A stretch of DNA of 64,000 nt from contig JAHLKH010000044.1 of assembly GCA_025526915.1 (NCBI GenBank), positions 62,001 through 126,000 of the forward strand, given 5' to 3'. A program made the position numbers and the translations under genes. This document shows, piece by piece, positions 41,858 to 55,112 of the stretch. The notes below the pieces were generated by a model. The model was given only the letters and a program-made list of their open reading frames with translations, ran no database searches and was not told the origin of the DNA. Numbering within the stretch: the first letter of the stretch is position 1; each line of letters begins with the position of its first letter. Source of the DNA: Entophlyctis helioformis. Lineage: Eukaryota > Chytridiomycota > Chytridiomycetes > Chytridiales > Chytriomycetaceae.

Positions 41858-43504
41858 ATGCAGTCATCGAGCACGCCGCCACCCGAGCAGCACGGCCTGA
41901 CCGACTCCGAGGCAGAAGCGTCCGATGCAGAGACTGGCGCGGCGTCTGGCTCGCACATGCACAGAGTGGGTGCAGCCCTGCGCATGCCTGCCGGTGCTGG
42001 CTTGAGCCTGACAGCTGCCCCCGTGTGCAGGACATCTCGACGGACCACATGGACGAGACCGTTCGAGGTGCGCTCGTCTCGCCACAGCAGGACGGTGGCG
42101 ACGAGCCTGGCGGTGCCCATGCCGGTGGTGCAGGCAACAACGCCGCTGCCCGTGCAGCCGGGCCAGCCGGGCCAGTCATGGCCGCCGCCGCAGGATACGC
42201 AGCCGCCGTCAACGCTGCCAACCACAACGGCAACGGAGGCAACGGAGGCAACGGCGCCAACTTTCCAAGACGGCTGGCACGGCCCGTGTCGCAGGTCGGC
42301 GCAACCGTCGCCTCGGATCTGCACTCGTCGCGCAGGCAGCAGATGCTCGAGTTTGCGACCCGGCCCATACCGCAGGGCACGACGCAGTTCTGCCGCATCG
42401 TGCGGCGCAAGGACGGCATCCGCAACATCCGCTACACGTACGAGCTGTACCTCGAGGTCGATAACACGGTCACGGACTCGGTGCTGTTTGCGTACCGGCT
42501 GCGCAGCCAGACATCGTGCTACGCCATCGTGCTGTCGCTGGGCCGCAACCACAAGGCGCGCGGGCAGACGGTGGCCAAAGTTCGGTATGGACGCCCTTTT
42601 CTCCCAGACCACCACACGTCCAACCCTCACCCCCTGATGCGTGGCTGATGAGATCCGTGTGGGCTGCAGATCCAACTTTCTCGGGACAGGATTCTCAATC
42701 CATGGCGGATCGGCGTTTCCTGGCAGCAAGAGCGCCGCGTCCAACAGTAACAACAACGATGACGGCGATGGTGATGCCGATGGCAATGACGTGCCAGCCG
42801 CGGCCAACGCGCGGCGTGAGCTGTGTGCGGTCACGTACGAGCCCAACTTCCTTGGACACAAGGGACCGCGCAAGATGACGATTGTGCTGCCGCCCGTGAC
42901 GGCCCAGGGAGTGGCGGTCGAGGTCACCGCACAGGACGAAAAGGACACGCTGCTTGAGCGGCATCGCACGGCAAACGACCACGACTTGCTGGTGCTGCAC
43001 AACAAACCGCCTCAATGGAACGACGGTAAGAGCGCGGCTCCTCGCGAGCGTGCATGCGTGTAGACATGCGTGTAGACATGCACCGCTGACGGCCCATGCG
43101 GATCCTGATCAGAGACGCAGTCGTTTGTGCTCAACTTTAACGGACGGGTCGCACTGGCATCTGTCAAGAACTTTCAAATAGTGCACGACCACGATCTAGA
43201 CTACATTGCGCTGCAATTTGGACGAGGTGCGTGCGGATCTTGGCTGGCTGCCATGACAGTGTGTATGTGTGTGCTTGTGTGACTGACAGCGGGCATGCAT
43301 GGCTTGTCCGAGGCTTGCAGTGACAGACGACACCTTCACAATCGATGTCCAGTATCCGTTCTCGCTGGTGCAGGCATTCGGCATTGCACTGACAAGGTGC
43401 GTGGGCCCACTGTGCCAGAGCGTGGTACAGACAAAAACCAGCCACTCACAATGATCTGCAACTGTATTGCATGCAGCTTTGATGCCAAACTGGCGTGCGA
43501 GTAG
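41858..43504 (+). CDS. Tubby-like protein
   Basis: Exons 41858-41965, 42031-42584, 42670-43025, 43113-43226, 43321-43396 and 43477-43504 give 411 residues. The first ~150 residues are disordered (Asn/Gly/Ala rich). The rest is one complete Tubby beta-barrel, the phosphoinositide-binding domain: [102 protein letters not shown] and the ending [14 protein letters not shown], all near-diagnostic. In ciliated cells such proteins bring membrane cargo to the cilium with IFT-A; that role here is inference. It converges on the TLDc gene, with stops 52 bp apart. Confidence 0.94.
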
Positions 43505-43556
43505 TCTTTGTAGTCTCTGTAGTCGTCTTGGTTGCAACAGACGCGTGCGCGACACA

Positions 43557-45038
43557 TCATTCGGCCATGTCCTCCACGTCTGGACGTAACTGCTTTGAAT
43601 ACACCGTCTTGCCAGCCATCTCGAGAAACGCCATGTTCTCGCTGTCGCCCAGGATGGACGCCTTGTTGGCCTTGGGATCCACCAGCCGGTCGTCACGCTC
43701 CTGCTGCTTGACGCACCACACTTCGACTGCAATATGCCACATGCCAGTTAGTCTGCCAGTCAGCAAGCCACGCCATCCAACAATCCGCCCAGCACACTCA
43801 GCACACTCACCGTAGTCGATCAAGAAGCGCGACTCCTGGCTCAGCTGCGGGCTGCCAAACGTTGTCGAGCGTGGCTGCGCCATGGAATGCCCAGCCTCAA
43901 ACGACGACTCGACAAACAGCCCAAAATAGTCCATCTGCCCGCCAAGCCCAAGCCCGTTGGCCAGCGTCTGCTTGCCGTGGTTGTAGTACTGAAAGTTGCT
44001 GTTGATGCCCGTCGACCGGTGGATGCCGAGCGACGGATGCACCGACACGAGGAAGCAGCGCGAGTCGCCGTAAAACTGCGGCCGCGGGACCCATGGCGCG
44101 GATGCGAAGCCGCCAAAGACGTGGCCGGCGCGATCGCGGATGAGCATGAGCGTTGCCTGTGGGTCGGCGATGGCGCTCTGGAAGACGGTCCAGCTGCGGC
44201 CGTGCTGCTTGGTCGAGAAGACCAGATCCCATTGCGGCTCGTCGAAGCCGCTGTCGCGCACAGCCTGCTGCACGACGACTGCAGCGTCGAGTGGCAAGAT
44301 GGCGCTCTGCTGCTTGGGTGGCCCAGCAGCCAGCTGCTGTGGTTGTTGTGGTTGTTGTTGGTGTGTGTGCCCGTCAGCGCCTGATCCCAACAGGATGGCC
44401 TGCATGGCCGTCTGCCACAGGGTCTGCGCAAGACGGCTTTGCGACATCCACTCGGCAAAGTCGGACGAGCCAGCGAATGCATCGCTGGAGCTCTCGGTAT
44501 CTGCCGGCTCGTCAAAGGCATCGCTGCGTGGCTTGGCAAGCAACAGCGACATGAATGCGGTCGAGGGCCGCCAGCCGGCCGATGCAGGGTGTCCTGGCGA
44601 GCCGAGCGGTGCGTCTGCGGGACGAATGGGCAGGGTGTGCGACAGCAGCGGCAGGCTGTAGGCAGCAAGGCACTCTGCCATGCGGGCCAGGCTGTTGCCA
44701 AAGACGGCCTGCACAGCGACGCTCTGCACAAACGCCTGCTGGACGTCTGCTGGCGAGCCCGAGAGCAGCAGCGATGCTCGGGCCGCAAACACCTCGAACG
44801 AGACGGCGCTGGTGGGCTTGGGTGCCGGCTTGGATGCAGGCTTGGTCGGCGGCATCGCCAGGAACGACTCGACGGCCTGCAGCAGCAGCAGCGCCGATGG
44901 CGTGGATGCCGTGGAGGGCTGCTGCGTGTGTGCGTGTGCGTGTGCACTGCTGGCGGCGTGCAGCGTGCGCAGCCTGGCGGTCTCGTCGGGCGACAGCGCG
45001 CCAAGGGCGGCATCTGGCCTGGACTCGCTCTGGCCCAT
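43557..45038 (-). CDS. MEAK7: TLDc-domain protein, MEAK7 type
   Basis: Exons 43811-45038 and 43557-43726 give 465 residues. It starts MGQSESRPDAALG: the glycine at position 2 with serine at 6 fits an N-myristoylation site, as in animal MEAK7, which begins similarly and sits on lysosomes to support mTOR signalling. After a helical EF-hand-like region, the C-terminal TLDc domain reads WDLVFSTKQHGRSW, TLMLIRDRAGHVFGGFASAPWVPRPQFYGD, GINSNFQYYNHGKQTLANGL, FGLFVESSFEAGHS and EVWCV. Family function in fungi is not established; V-ATPase binding is known for other TLDc proteins. It is divergent from the PANK4-like gene (213 bp). Confidence 0.87.
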   Translation of the reverse strand: MGQSESRPDAALGALSPDETARLRTLHAASSAHAHAHTQQPSTASTPSALLLLQAVESFLAMPPTKPASKPAPKPTSAVSFEVFAARASLLLSGSPADVQQAFVQSVAVQAVFGNSLARMAECLAAYSLPLLSHTLPIRPADAPLGSPGHPASAGWRPSTAFMSLLLAKPRSDAFDEPADTESSSDAFAGSSDFAEWMSQSRLAQTLWQTAMQAILLGSGADGHTHQQQPQQPQQLAAGPPKQQSAILPLDAAVVVQQAVRDSGFDEPQWDLVFSTKQHGRSWTVFQSAIADPQATLMLIRDRAGHVFGGFASAPWVPRPQFYGDSRCFLVSVHPSLGIHRSTGINSNFQYYNHGKQTLANGLGLGGQMDYFGLFVESSFEAGHSMAQPRSTTFGSPQLSQESRFLIDYGECAECAGRIVGWRGLLTGRLTGMWHIAVEVWCVKQQERDDRLVDPKANKASILGDSENMAFLEMAGKTVYSKQLRPDVEDMAE

Positions 45039-45251
45039 GCTGCTGCTGCTCGTGGCCGTCTGTGGTCGTCTGGCACTGGCAGTGGTTGAAAGTCGCCAAG
45101 ATCTGTGCTTTGCCACCAAACAACCAACCGACGGCGACACGCTGAGCGGTTCGTGTGTCTGTCTGCAGGCTGGCTGCCTGTAAACTGGCTGGCTGACAAG
45201 CGCTCTGTACAGATACGCACACAGAGACACACAGACAAACACACACACGCC

Positions 45252-48200
45252 ATGTTCAAGCCCGGCAGCCGGCAGCAGCAGCAGCAGCAGCAGCTGAACA
45301 CAAAAGGCGCAGCCATCTCGCTCGACGAGGAGAACGGCTCGCAGCCCAAGGAGACCAGCGACATCCTGCTGCCCAACCAGGAAGACAACATTGCCCACAT
45401 TGCCGTCGACATTGTGCGTCGCTGCTCTGTCCTGCTCTGTCCTGTCCTGTCCTGCCTTGGCTTGTCTTGTCTTGGCTTGGCTTGGCTTGACTTGACCCTT
45501 CTGACTCGCGATGTTGTGGCGACGCATCCATCTGCGCATCTGCGCATCCCAATATGCAGGGCGGCAGTCTGGCCAAGGTCGTGTGGTTCTCCAAGTCGCC
45601 CGAGACCGTCGGCGGCCGCCTCAACTTTGTCAAGTTCGAGACGCAGCACATTGACCGCTGCATCGACTTTATTGGCACGCTGCTGGAAGAGAACCCGCAG
45701 GCCGGCAGGGTCATTGAAGGTCGGTCCTGCGCTGGCCGCCTCACTCTGGCCTCGGATGGCGTCATTCCAGTGGCACACTGACGCTTGCCCCCCTTGATGC
45801 ACCAAGCCACTGGAGGCGGTGCCCACAAGTACTACGGTTCGTCCTGCTGGTCGCTGCATTGCATTGCACAATCTCGTCGTGCTGATGTGCGCCAACGACA
45901 GATCTCATTTCCACAAGGCTCGGCGTCCAGATCCAGAAGGAGGACGAGATGGAATGGTGCGTCCTGCTGCCGCACCCCACTCCATGCTGCCGCCTTGTCG
46001 CCTCTGTCTCTGATCTGACCGCCGCGGTGCCCATCGTGACAAACCCAGTCTGATCACAGGCCTCAACTTCCTCGTGCGCCAGATCGCATACGAAGTGTTC
46101 ACGTACGACGAGCGCAGACCAGAGCCCATGCAGTTTGACAACAGCAGTCCGGGCGAGCTGTTCCCGTACCTGCTCGTCAATATCGGATCCGGTGTTTCCA
46201 TCATCAAGGTCACGAGCGACGAAACCTATGAGCGCATCAGCGGTCAGTCTTGGATGCCTGCCAGGATCGCGATAGCATTGGCCACTGACACGCGCTGGAC
46301 ATCTCTGCCAGGAACATCGCTGGGTGGTGGCACGCTCTGGGGTCTGCTGTCGCTTCTGACGGATGCAAAGGACTATGACGAGATGCTTGGTGAGTGCGGT
46401 GCTCCCTTCAGCTGCGCGTGCGGTTCGCTCACCAGATGGCATGCTCCATCAGATATCTCCAAGACTGGCGACAACAAGAACGTTGACATGCTTGTGGGCG
46501 ACATTTATGGCGGGTTAGTTGCAAAGCTCTCGACAAACATACCATCCATGGATGGACATGTTGCTGACGGCAAGACGCCGTGACAGTGACTATCCCAAGA
46601 TTGGCCTCAAGGGCACAACCATTGCATCGTCGTTTGGAAAGGTCTTCAAGACGCCGGCCGAAGAGCGCAAGAGCAAGTTCAAGCAAGCAGACATTGCCGT
46701 GTCGCTGCTGTACCTCGTTAGGTATGCAGGCTCTGCGGAAGCCTATTGCCCCCGTCTATCGCTCACATTGTGCCTGTGTCTGCAGCAACAACATTGGCCA
46801 GATTGCATACCTCAATGCCCAAGCCCATGGCATCCAGCGGTATGTCCACACCACCGCTTTCACTGTCTCTGCTGCGATGATGGAGCCCTGACCGAGGTTT
46901 CCCCGTCACAGCATCTACTTTAGTGGCTTCTTCATCCGCGGACACCCCATCACCATGAACACGTTGAGGTATGTTTGGTCGCCATTCCCGCGATGCTTTG
47001 AGCAGCAGAGGTGGACCAACGTTTCTCGACAGCTACGCCATCTCTTTCTGGTCCAAGGGCAAGATCAAGGCGCTGTTCCTGCGCCATGAGGGCTACCTCG
47101 GTGCGGTCGGCGCTTTCCTTCGCCACACTCCCGCCAAGACGCGTCTCGCGTCGTTCATGGAGAACTTTAGCCACACGCAAAAGATCTCTGGCTCCTCTGT
47201 TGGCGCTGTTGGATCGCTCGAGGAGTACCCGGCAGACCTCTGCCCATTCCCGCTGATCCGCGAGCCGGCAGTATACGTCCCTGACACATCCGACCTGCGC
47301 GATCCTGAGCTGCAGAGATACTGGATTGATTTGCTGGACGTCAATCTGGAGCATCTCGTGAGCATTGCGCTCAAGTGGGAGGGGCAGACCAACCCCGGCG
47401 TCAACGTCAAGGACCGCGCCGCGACGTTTGAGAAGATGTACCGCGAGCACCTGAAGCTGCTGCGCAAGGAGCCGAACGCATACGGCGTTCTGACGGTCAG
47501 GAGCCTGCTCAATCTTCGCGAGCAGTGCCTTCGCGAGATGGGCTTTACCGACATCTTCCACGGCATCAAGCAAGACGAGAACCGTGCGGCACTGCAGGGC
47601 CTTGGGCTGCTGGTGTCCAAGTTGGACTCGCTCGATGAGCCTGAGCGTCTGGACGTGCTTGTTGAGCACATTCTTGCTGGCAACATGTACGACTGGTAAG
47701 CAGTCCGATGGAGAGCGCCTGCCGCGTTGGGATCCTGCTAACGTGCTGTCCTTGCCATGATCAAACAATGACTGGCGCGATCATCGATGCAGGGGGTACG
47801 TCTCCTTCCATTGACACCTCATCGGTTGAATAGTGCCAAACTGACAGCTCGCCATGCAGTTCGACAGTCATCCAGGAGATGCTCAAGCGCGGCGAGCTGG
47901 ACTTTAGCAAAGCAAAGGCAAGCACGCACTGCACCAGCTTGTGTACTGCCAGCCGTGCCCACCCTAACACTCCGAAAACAGCAAAGTGTCGGCAAGCCCA
48001 GCGACAGCAAGCTCTACAACTACCCGGATTTCAAGGCCAAGATCTTGGGTGGCCATGTCTACCGCAAGGCCGTGATCCTCGTGGACAACTCGGGTGCAGA
48101 CATCATGTTTGGCATCATTCCGTTTGCGCGGTACCTGCTGTCCAAGGGCACGGCAGTCGTCCTGGGGGCCAACTCTCACCCGGCCGTCAACGACATTACT

Positions 48201-48610
48201 GTGAGTCAGCATCGCCTTCCAGCCATGCCGTGTCGCGACGTTGGTGTACACGGGAAGCCTGCTAACGCGACGTGTCCAAGGCCGATGAGCTCAAGGAGAT
48301 TGCGCGCCAGATCGCCACGCAGGACGCTGTGTTCCGGACAGCGCTGGCGGACGGCACGCTGGCGGTCGTGGAGACGGGCAGCGGGTCGCCGTGCCTGGAC
48401 CTGATGCGCGTGAGCCAGCAGCTCGCATCGGCCGTCTCGGACGTGGACCTTGTCGTTCTCGAGGGCATGGGCCGTGCCATCCACACCAACTTCCACGCCA
48501 AGTTCCTCGTCGACTCGGTCAAGGTGGCTGTGTTCAAGAACCCGCACATTGCGGCCGAGCTCGGTGCTGCCATGTACGACGGCATGTTTGTGTTTGAGAG
48601 CGTCGTGTGA
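45252..48610 (+). CDS. PANK4: Bifunctional type II pantothenate kinase / DUF89 phosphatase (PANK4 type)
   Basis: Fifteen exons, the first 45252-45413 and the last 48281-48610, join to one protein of PANK4 architecture. N-terminal kinase: [92 protein letters not shown]-terminal DUF89 domain: [69 protein letters not shown]. Human PANK4 has lost the catalytic Glu and the Arg of the RVTGTS-type motif; here both are kept (E in DEMEC, R in ERISG), so the kinase is probably active. A three-base microexon (47793-47795) is needed to give the conserved DWG. The intron 47918-47981 has a GC donor. An N-terminal Gln tract is present. Confidence 0.92.
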
Positions 48611-48768
48611 GGCTCACCTCCCGCTGTCTTGTCTGCTTTGCGCTGCCATTGAAGATCATCTGCTGATCGTCTGCTGCGAGGAGCTCGCTTGGCGTTCATT
48701 CACATCGGTCAAACATCATCATCAGTCAGTAAGAGAAGGGTAGAAGAGTAAGAGGGTGAGAGACGCGG

Positions 48769-51700
48769 TCAGGAAGACATGTTGAACGCGACTGTGCTGG
48801 GCTGCTGCTGCTGCTGCTGCATCTGGCCAGGCCGGCCACGCGACCGCGGAAGCTTGCTGCTCGGTTCGGGCGTCGTGGGCGGCTCGGCATCAACCATGGT
48901 GACGACACTGCCATCCCTGCCGTCGTCCGAGTAGTCCGTGCTCCGCGAGTGCGAGCCGACATCCAGGCCGAGCGTGGAGCTGGACATGGGGCTGCCAGCC
49001 GTCGCAGTGGCCATTTCTGCTTCCGCCGCCGCTGCGGCAACGGCTGCCATCATGCCGCTGCCTCCATGCAGGCCGCCCACCGACACGAGCGTTGACACGG
49101 CAGATGCCGCGTCCCACATGCCGCCCGACTGCTGCCGATGCTCCTGCACGCCCTGCATCTGCTGGTGCGACTGCTGGTACTCGGCAATCAGCTCCTCGTG
49201 GTTGCGCGTGCGTTTCCACGACGTCGGGTAGCGGATCGCCCGGCGGCGGGGCGTCTTGCCCGTCGGCGTGTCCGCCACCAGACTGTTGGTCTCGAGATGG
49301 ACGCGGATGGCGCCGAGCGCGTCGGCAATGTCGACACGAGGGCAGATGCGGCGTTGGCTTCCGTCTTGACAAGCGAGCGGATCTGGTCCAAGCCGTGCAC
49401 CAGTCCGGTCTCGCTCGTCTGCAGTTGGCTGCCAGTGCTGCGTGGCTGGCGGACTGCATTTGCTCGTGCGATGTGATGACGGCCGCCTGGTCGGCAGCAG
49501 TCTTTGCAATATCCGCATTCACTGCACACATGTATATGCGAGGTTAGCAATGGTCAGCATGAACGCCTACGGCAAACAGTTGCCGGCTTGGATGCTTGCC
49601 TTGGCTTTGGAATGCCAGCAGTTCAGCAGCCTGGGAAGACAAGGGCGTCGTTGGTCGTGGCGACAAGACGCTCAAGAGACGCGCATGTCTCATGCGTAGA
49701 GTCATCGACACGTTTCTTGCAGGCATCAGCAGCCTGCCATGCCATAACGAGTCAGTCTCTGGCAAAGCATCGACCAACGTAAACAGCGCAGCGTCACCTC
49801 TTCAAAGCGAGCGTGCGTCGAGTCGACCGTGTCGAGTGTGCGTGCCCAACTTGCTGCTGCAGCCCAGCCATTGCCTTGGACTGCTCACGATGCTGCTCCT
49901 CCAGCTCGCTCGCGACAGCAGCGACCGACCGTGTCTGGTCATGGACCAGCTGGCGAGAAGCGTCCAGTCGTGCAGCATCGCGCGTCGAGACAGCACCAAC
50001 AAACTCGGCGAGCCCCTCGGTCATCTTCTTGAGCAGCGACGATGCGCATGGTCGAGTGCCTCGCGGTCGTGGCGAGCCTGCTGCTCGAGTGCACGGTTCT
50101 GTTCTTCGAGCGCGCGGACATGTGCAGTGAGCGACGATTGGATCTTGGCATGGTGCTCGTCGCGTGACTTGACCGCCTCGGCGATCAGCGCCACCGTCTG
50201 TCGGTGCAGGCTGTGCACGCTCTGCCCCAGCGCTTCACTCGCACGAGCCATCTGTCAAACACACACAGACGCATCAGCAAGCTGTGGATCACGCATCCCT
50301 ACGCCAGACACTACAAACCTCGTCGCGTTGTGCAATCATGCCAGTTTCATACGACTGGCGGATGTGCTGGATGAGCGCTGCCATGTCAACCGTCTGTTGC
50401 TCAAGTCGCTGCTGGACAGCCAGCACCTTGGCAGCAATCTCGCTCTGCGCATCCTGACTCTGCGTCTGGATCGACCATGCGAGCTCTTTGGCCGACTGGG
50501 CATACGCTGCAATCCCCTTGAGGTCCTCGGACATCTGCCTGCTCGCCGACGAAAGCCCTTCCTTGGCCACTTGCAGCGTCGAGTCAAGGCTGGCAGCAAG
50601 GCTGGCTTGCGTGGACGCAGACTGGGAGCAGAACCCAGCGATACGCTGGTCGACATTCTTGGCTTGGGTGGTGACGCGGTCCTGCAGCTCAGCATACAGG
50701 CTCTGGTTCTCGTTGTCCAACGCGCGTTTGCGATCGAGCTTGTCGTGCAGACTCTCAATGTCATGCACGCTGGATCGCACAGTGTCCACGAGCGTGCCAG
50801 CAACGGAATGCAAGTGCTCCTCTGTCGTTGCTTGTTCACTACAGCCGACAAATCAGCATCAACGCCATGCCATGCCACGCAATGCCGTGCCACAGCAATC
50901 TTACCGGATAATGTATTCTTGGGCCATCAACCGGTTCTGGATCTGCAAAATCTCGTCCATGGCCAAGCCCAACTCAGCCTTGCGCTCCTCAAGCTCGGTC
51001 ATGGTGGCCGTCAACTGCGACGACGTTTGGTGGAGAATCTCGACCTTCTGGCTAAACTGCCGCTCCAGTTGGACACGCTGCTCTTCCTTGGCCACGAGCG
51101 TGCGCGCAATCTCGTCGATGCGGTCCTTTCGTGCCTGGCTCTCTCCGAGCAACGAGTCGTAGTTGTCCTTGCTGAGAAAGATGCCGTTCTTCTCGCGCGT
51201 CGCCTACACAGAGACATGTCAGCTCAACGCATGGTACAGCGGGGATTGATTGTCACGACTCACAGCCAGATCAGCCTTTAGACGCTCAATCTCGGTAATG
51301 TAGTCGCGGATCAGAGCACGCTTGGTCATGCGCTGATTGGCCTCGGGTTTGTTGCGGATGTTCTTGGCACGGTGCGCATAGTCGAGAGTGGACATGGTCT
51401 CGTCAATGTTGCACTTGGCGGGCGACACTGCGGCAATGATGCACGTCTTTGTGCGTCCACCTGAATGCACAAGCGTTCCAGTTGGTGAGCAGTGTGCGAT
51501 ACGTGTATCTGGCAATGGCAATGGCAACCTACCAAGCGAATCCTGGAGGATGCGGGTCAGTTTGCTCTCGCGGTATGGAGTGTGAGGACTGCGCTCAACG
51601 AGAGCGTTGATGACACGGCCAAGGGTAAGCAGACTCTGGAGATGCAAGCCATACTTTAGTCGACATGCTGGATGGCGTGCGGCACACAGCACAGACTGTC

Positions 51701-53080
51701 TGACCTGGTTGATCATGCCCGCCTCCTTGGCACGCTTGTTCTCGGCACCAGAGCGGCCAATGTTTTCAGATCCAGCCAAGTCGACGAGATTGAGCTTGCC
51801 AACCTGCTCGAGATGAACCGGTCAGAAGCGATCACCCCGCCCAACACACAGCTACTCTTCTCAACCGACTGACCTTGACCAATTCTTCGCCCTGCGGCGT
51901 CGACTCCTTTGTGTGAACGGTGATGGAGAAGATGGCATGCGAGCGACTGGCCAACGGCACGTGTCAGCCACGGTTTATGGCAACAGGTGCAGACCATCAG
52001 AGAGCCAACCTGGACGCGTGGTTCATCTTGGTGAATGCAGTCTGGCGCTTGTTGGAGCCATTCTGCAGAATGGTGATGACGTCGGATGCATTCTTGACAA
52101 GCAGCTCTTCAAGGCCCTGGATGACGACGGATCCTTTTCTGGTGTTGTCTTCATACACACGCAGCTTCCGTGGCTCGTTGTCAGGCGTCAGCAGGTCATT
52201 AAGCTCCTCATTGTAGAGCTCCATGAACTGCATGGCAATTCGAGATTGGCCCGTGTCAGCATGCATTCAAGTGAGCATGTGCGCATGCGTGGATGGACAG
52301 ATGCAATGCGGACATGCAGACATACCGAAACGCGGACCGAGTATTCGCAGTTTCGCGCTCGAGGGTCTCAAACAGAGACTGCAGAGCTCTAGGGACGATG
52401 CCAGCGTTGACGCTCGAGGCGGTCGACAGATCGCCCTCCATGGTGTGGGTCTTGCCCGTTCCTGTCTGTGCAGGGCAAGCAGATCAGCCCAAAGCCACGC
52501 CAGCCATGCGAGCCGTTGGATAGACAGACTTGCCTGGCCGTATGCAAAAATGGTGCAGTTGAAGCCTCCAAGCACCTGCAGGCAGTCCAAAGAATAAGTC
52601 GCATGACTGAGCACGCAGCAAGATGCCTGGATGCGCATACCTCTGTGAGCATGCCCGAGACGACCTCGTGAAAGACGGTGGCCTGGTCGACCTCGGGGCC
52701 AAAGACACGATCAAAGTGGTACGACTTTGAGGGCGACGAGTCTTGCTGCGACGGCATGCGCAGAAGAAGCTCCTTCCTGTTGGGTGTGGCATTGACGCAG
52801 CTGGGACTGTTTTCTCGAATCTCCTTGTCGCTCAGCGGTCTGCCGCCGGTCACCACCACCGCAGCCAGCATCCGACGATGCACCAGACGAGCGGGTCAGC
52901 AGACGAGCAGCGGGCAGCAAACGAGCGGCGGATAGGCCGAGGCCGGCAGACAGGCGCAGAAGGGCAGGGCCAAGGAGGCGCAGAGCAGGGTGGACGTAGT
53001 GCAACATGCGGTTGCACGGACCTGATGCGGACCACGACGGCCACGTTGGTCTCTTTGGACTCTGGAGCGTGCGAAGCCAT
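48769..53080 (-). CDS. KIF11: Kinesin-5 (BimC/Eg5) spindle motor
   Basis: A plus-end-directed tetrameric mitotic kinesin. It starts at ATG 53080. Early exons are 53022-53080, 52641-52839, 52534-52575 and one from 52465. Motor motifs: [30 protein letters not shown] (P-loop, split by a GC-AG intron 52466-52533), [43 protein letters not shown] (switch II) and [19 protein letters not shown]. Long coiled coils follow (51200-49560). The tail carries the BimC box [13 protein letters not shown], with the Cdk-type threonine. The frame loses one base near 52347-52350, near 49440-49444 and near 49340-49345. The last ~150 residues are Ala/Ser/Met/Gln rich. Confidence 0.93.
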
Positions 53081-53289
53081 GGCGCCAGTCTTGCCGTCCT
53101 GTTGTCTGGTATTGTTGCTGCTGCTTCTGCTGCTGATGGCTGATGGCTGAACGGGCTCGAATGGCAGCACAGCGGTCCTGCGTGCGAGTTGTCGTGAGCG
53201 GGCTGGGCGGGCTGGGCGGGCTGCGTGTGCAAGCTGTCCTGAGCGGGCTGCACGATCCAACGAATCTCGCTCGTGTCCGCCTTGGTTGA

Positions 53290-55010
<1,721 letters not shown>

Positions 55011-55112
55011 CAATGGACAATAATACACGCTCGCAAGAATGCCTTTGCTTGATTGGTTGGAAAGAAGAGTTTTCTGGAGCATGGGATGGCATTGCCAGCA
55101 AGGCGTGTCCAT

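Noticed and set aside
43841..45895. A 684-codon minus-strand frame over the TLDc gene and beyond
   Set aside because: It is a frame shadow of the TLDc exon; only the other frame carries the TLDc motifs and a myristoylation-type start.
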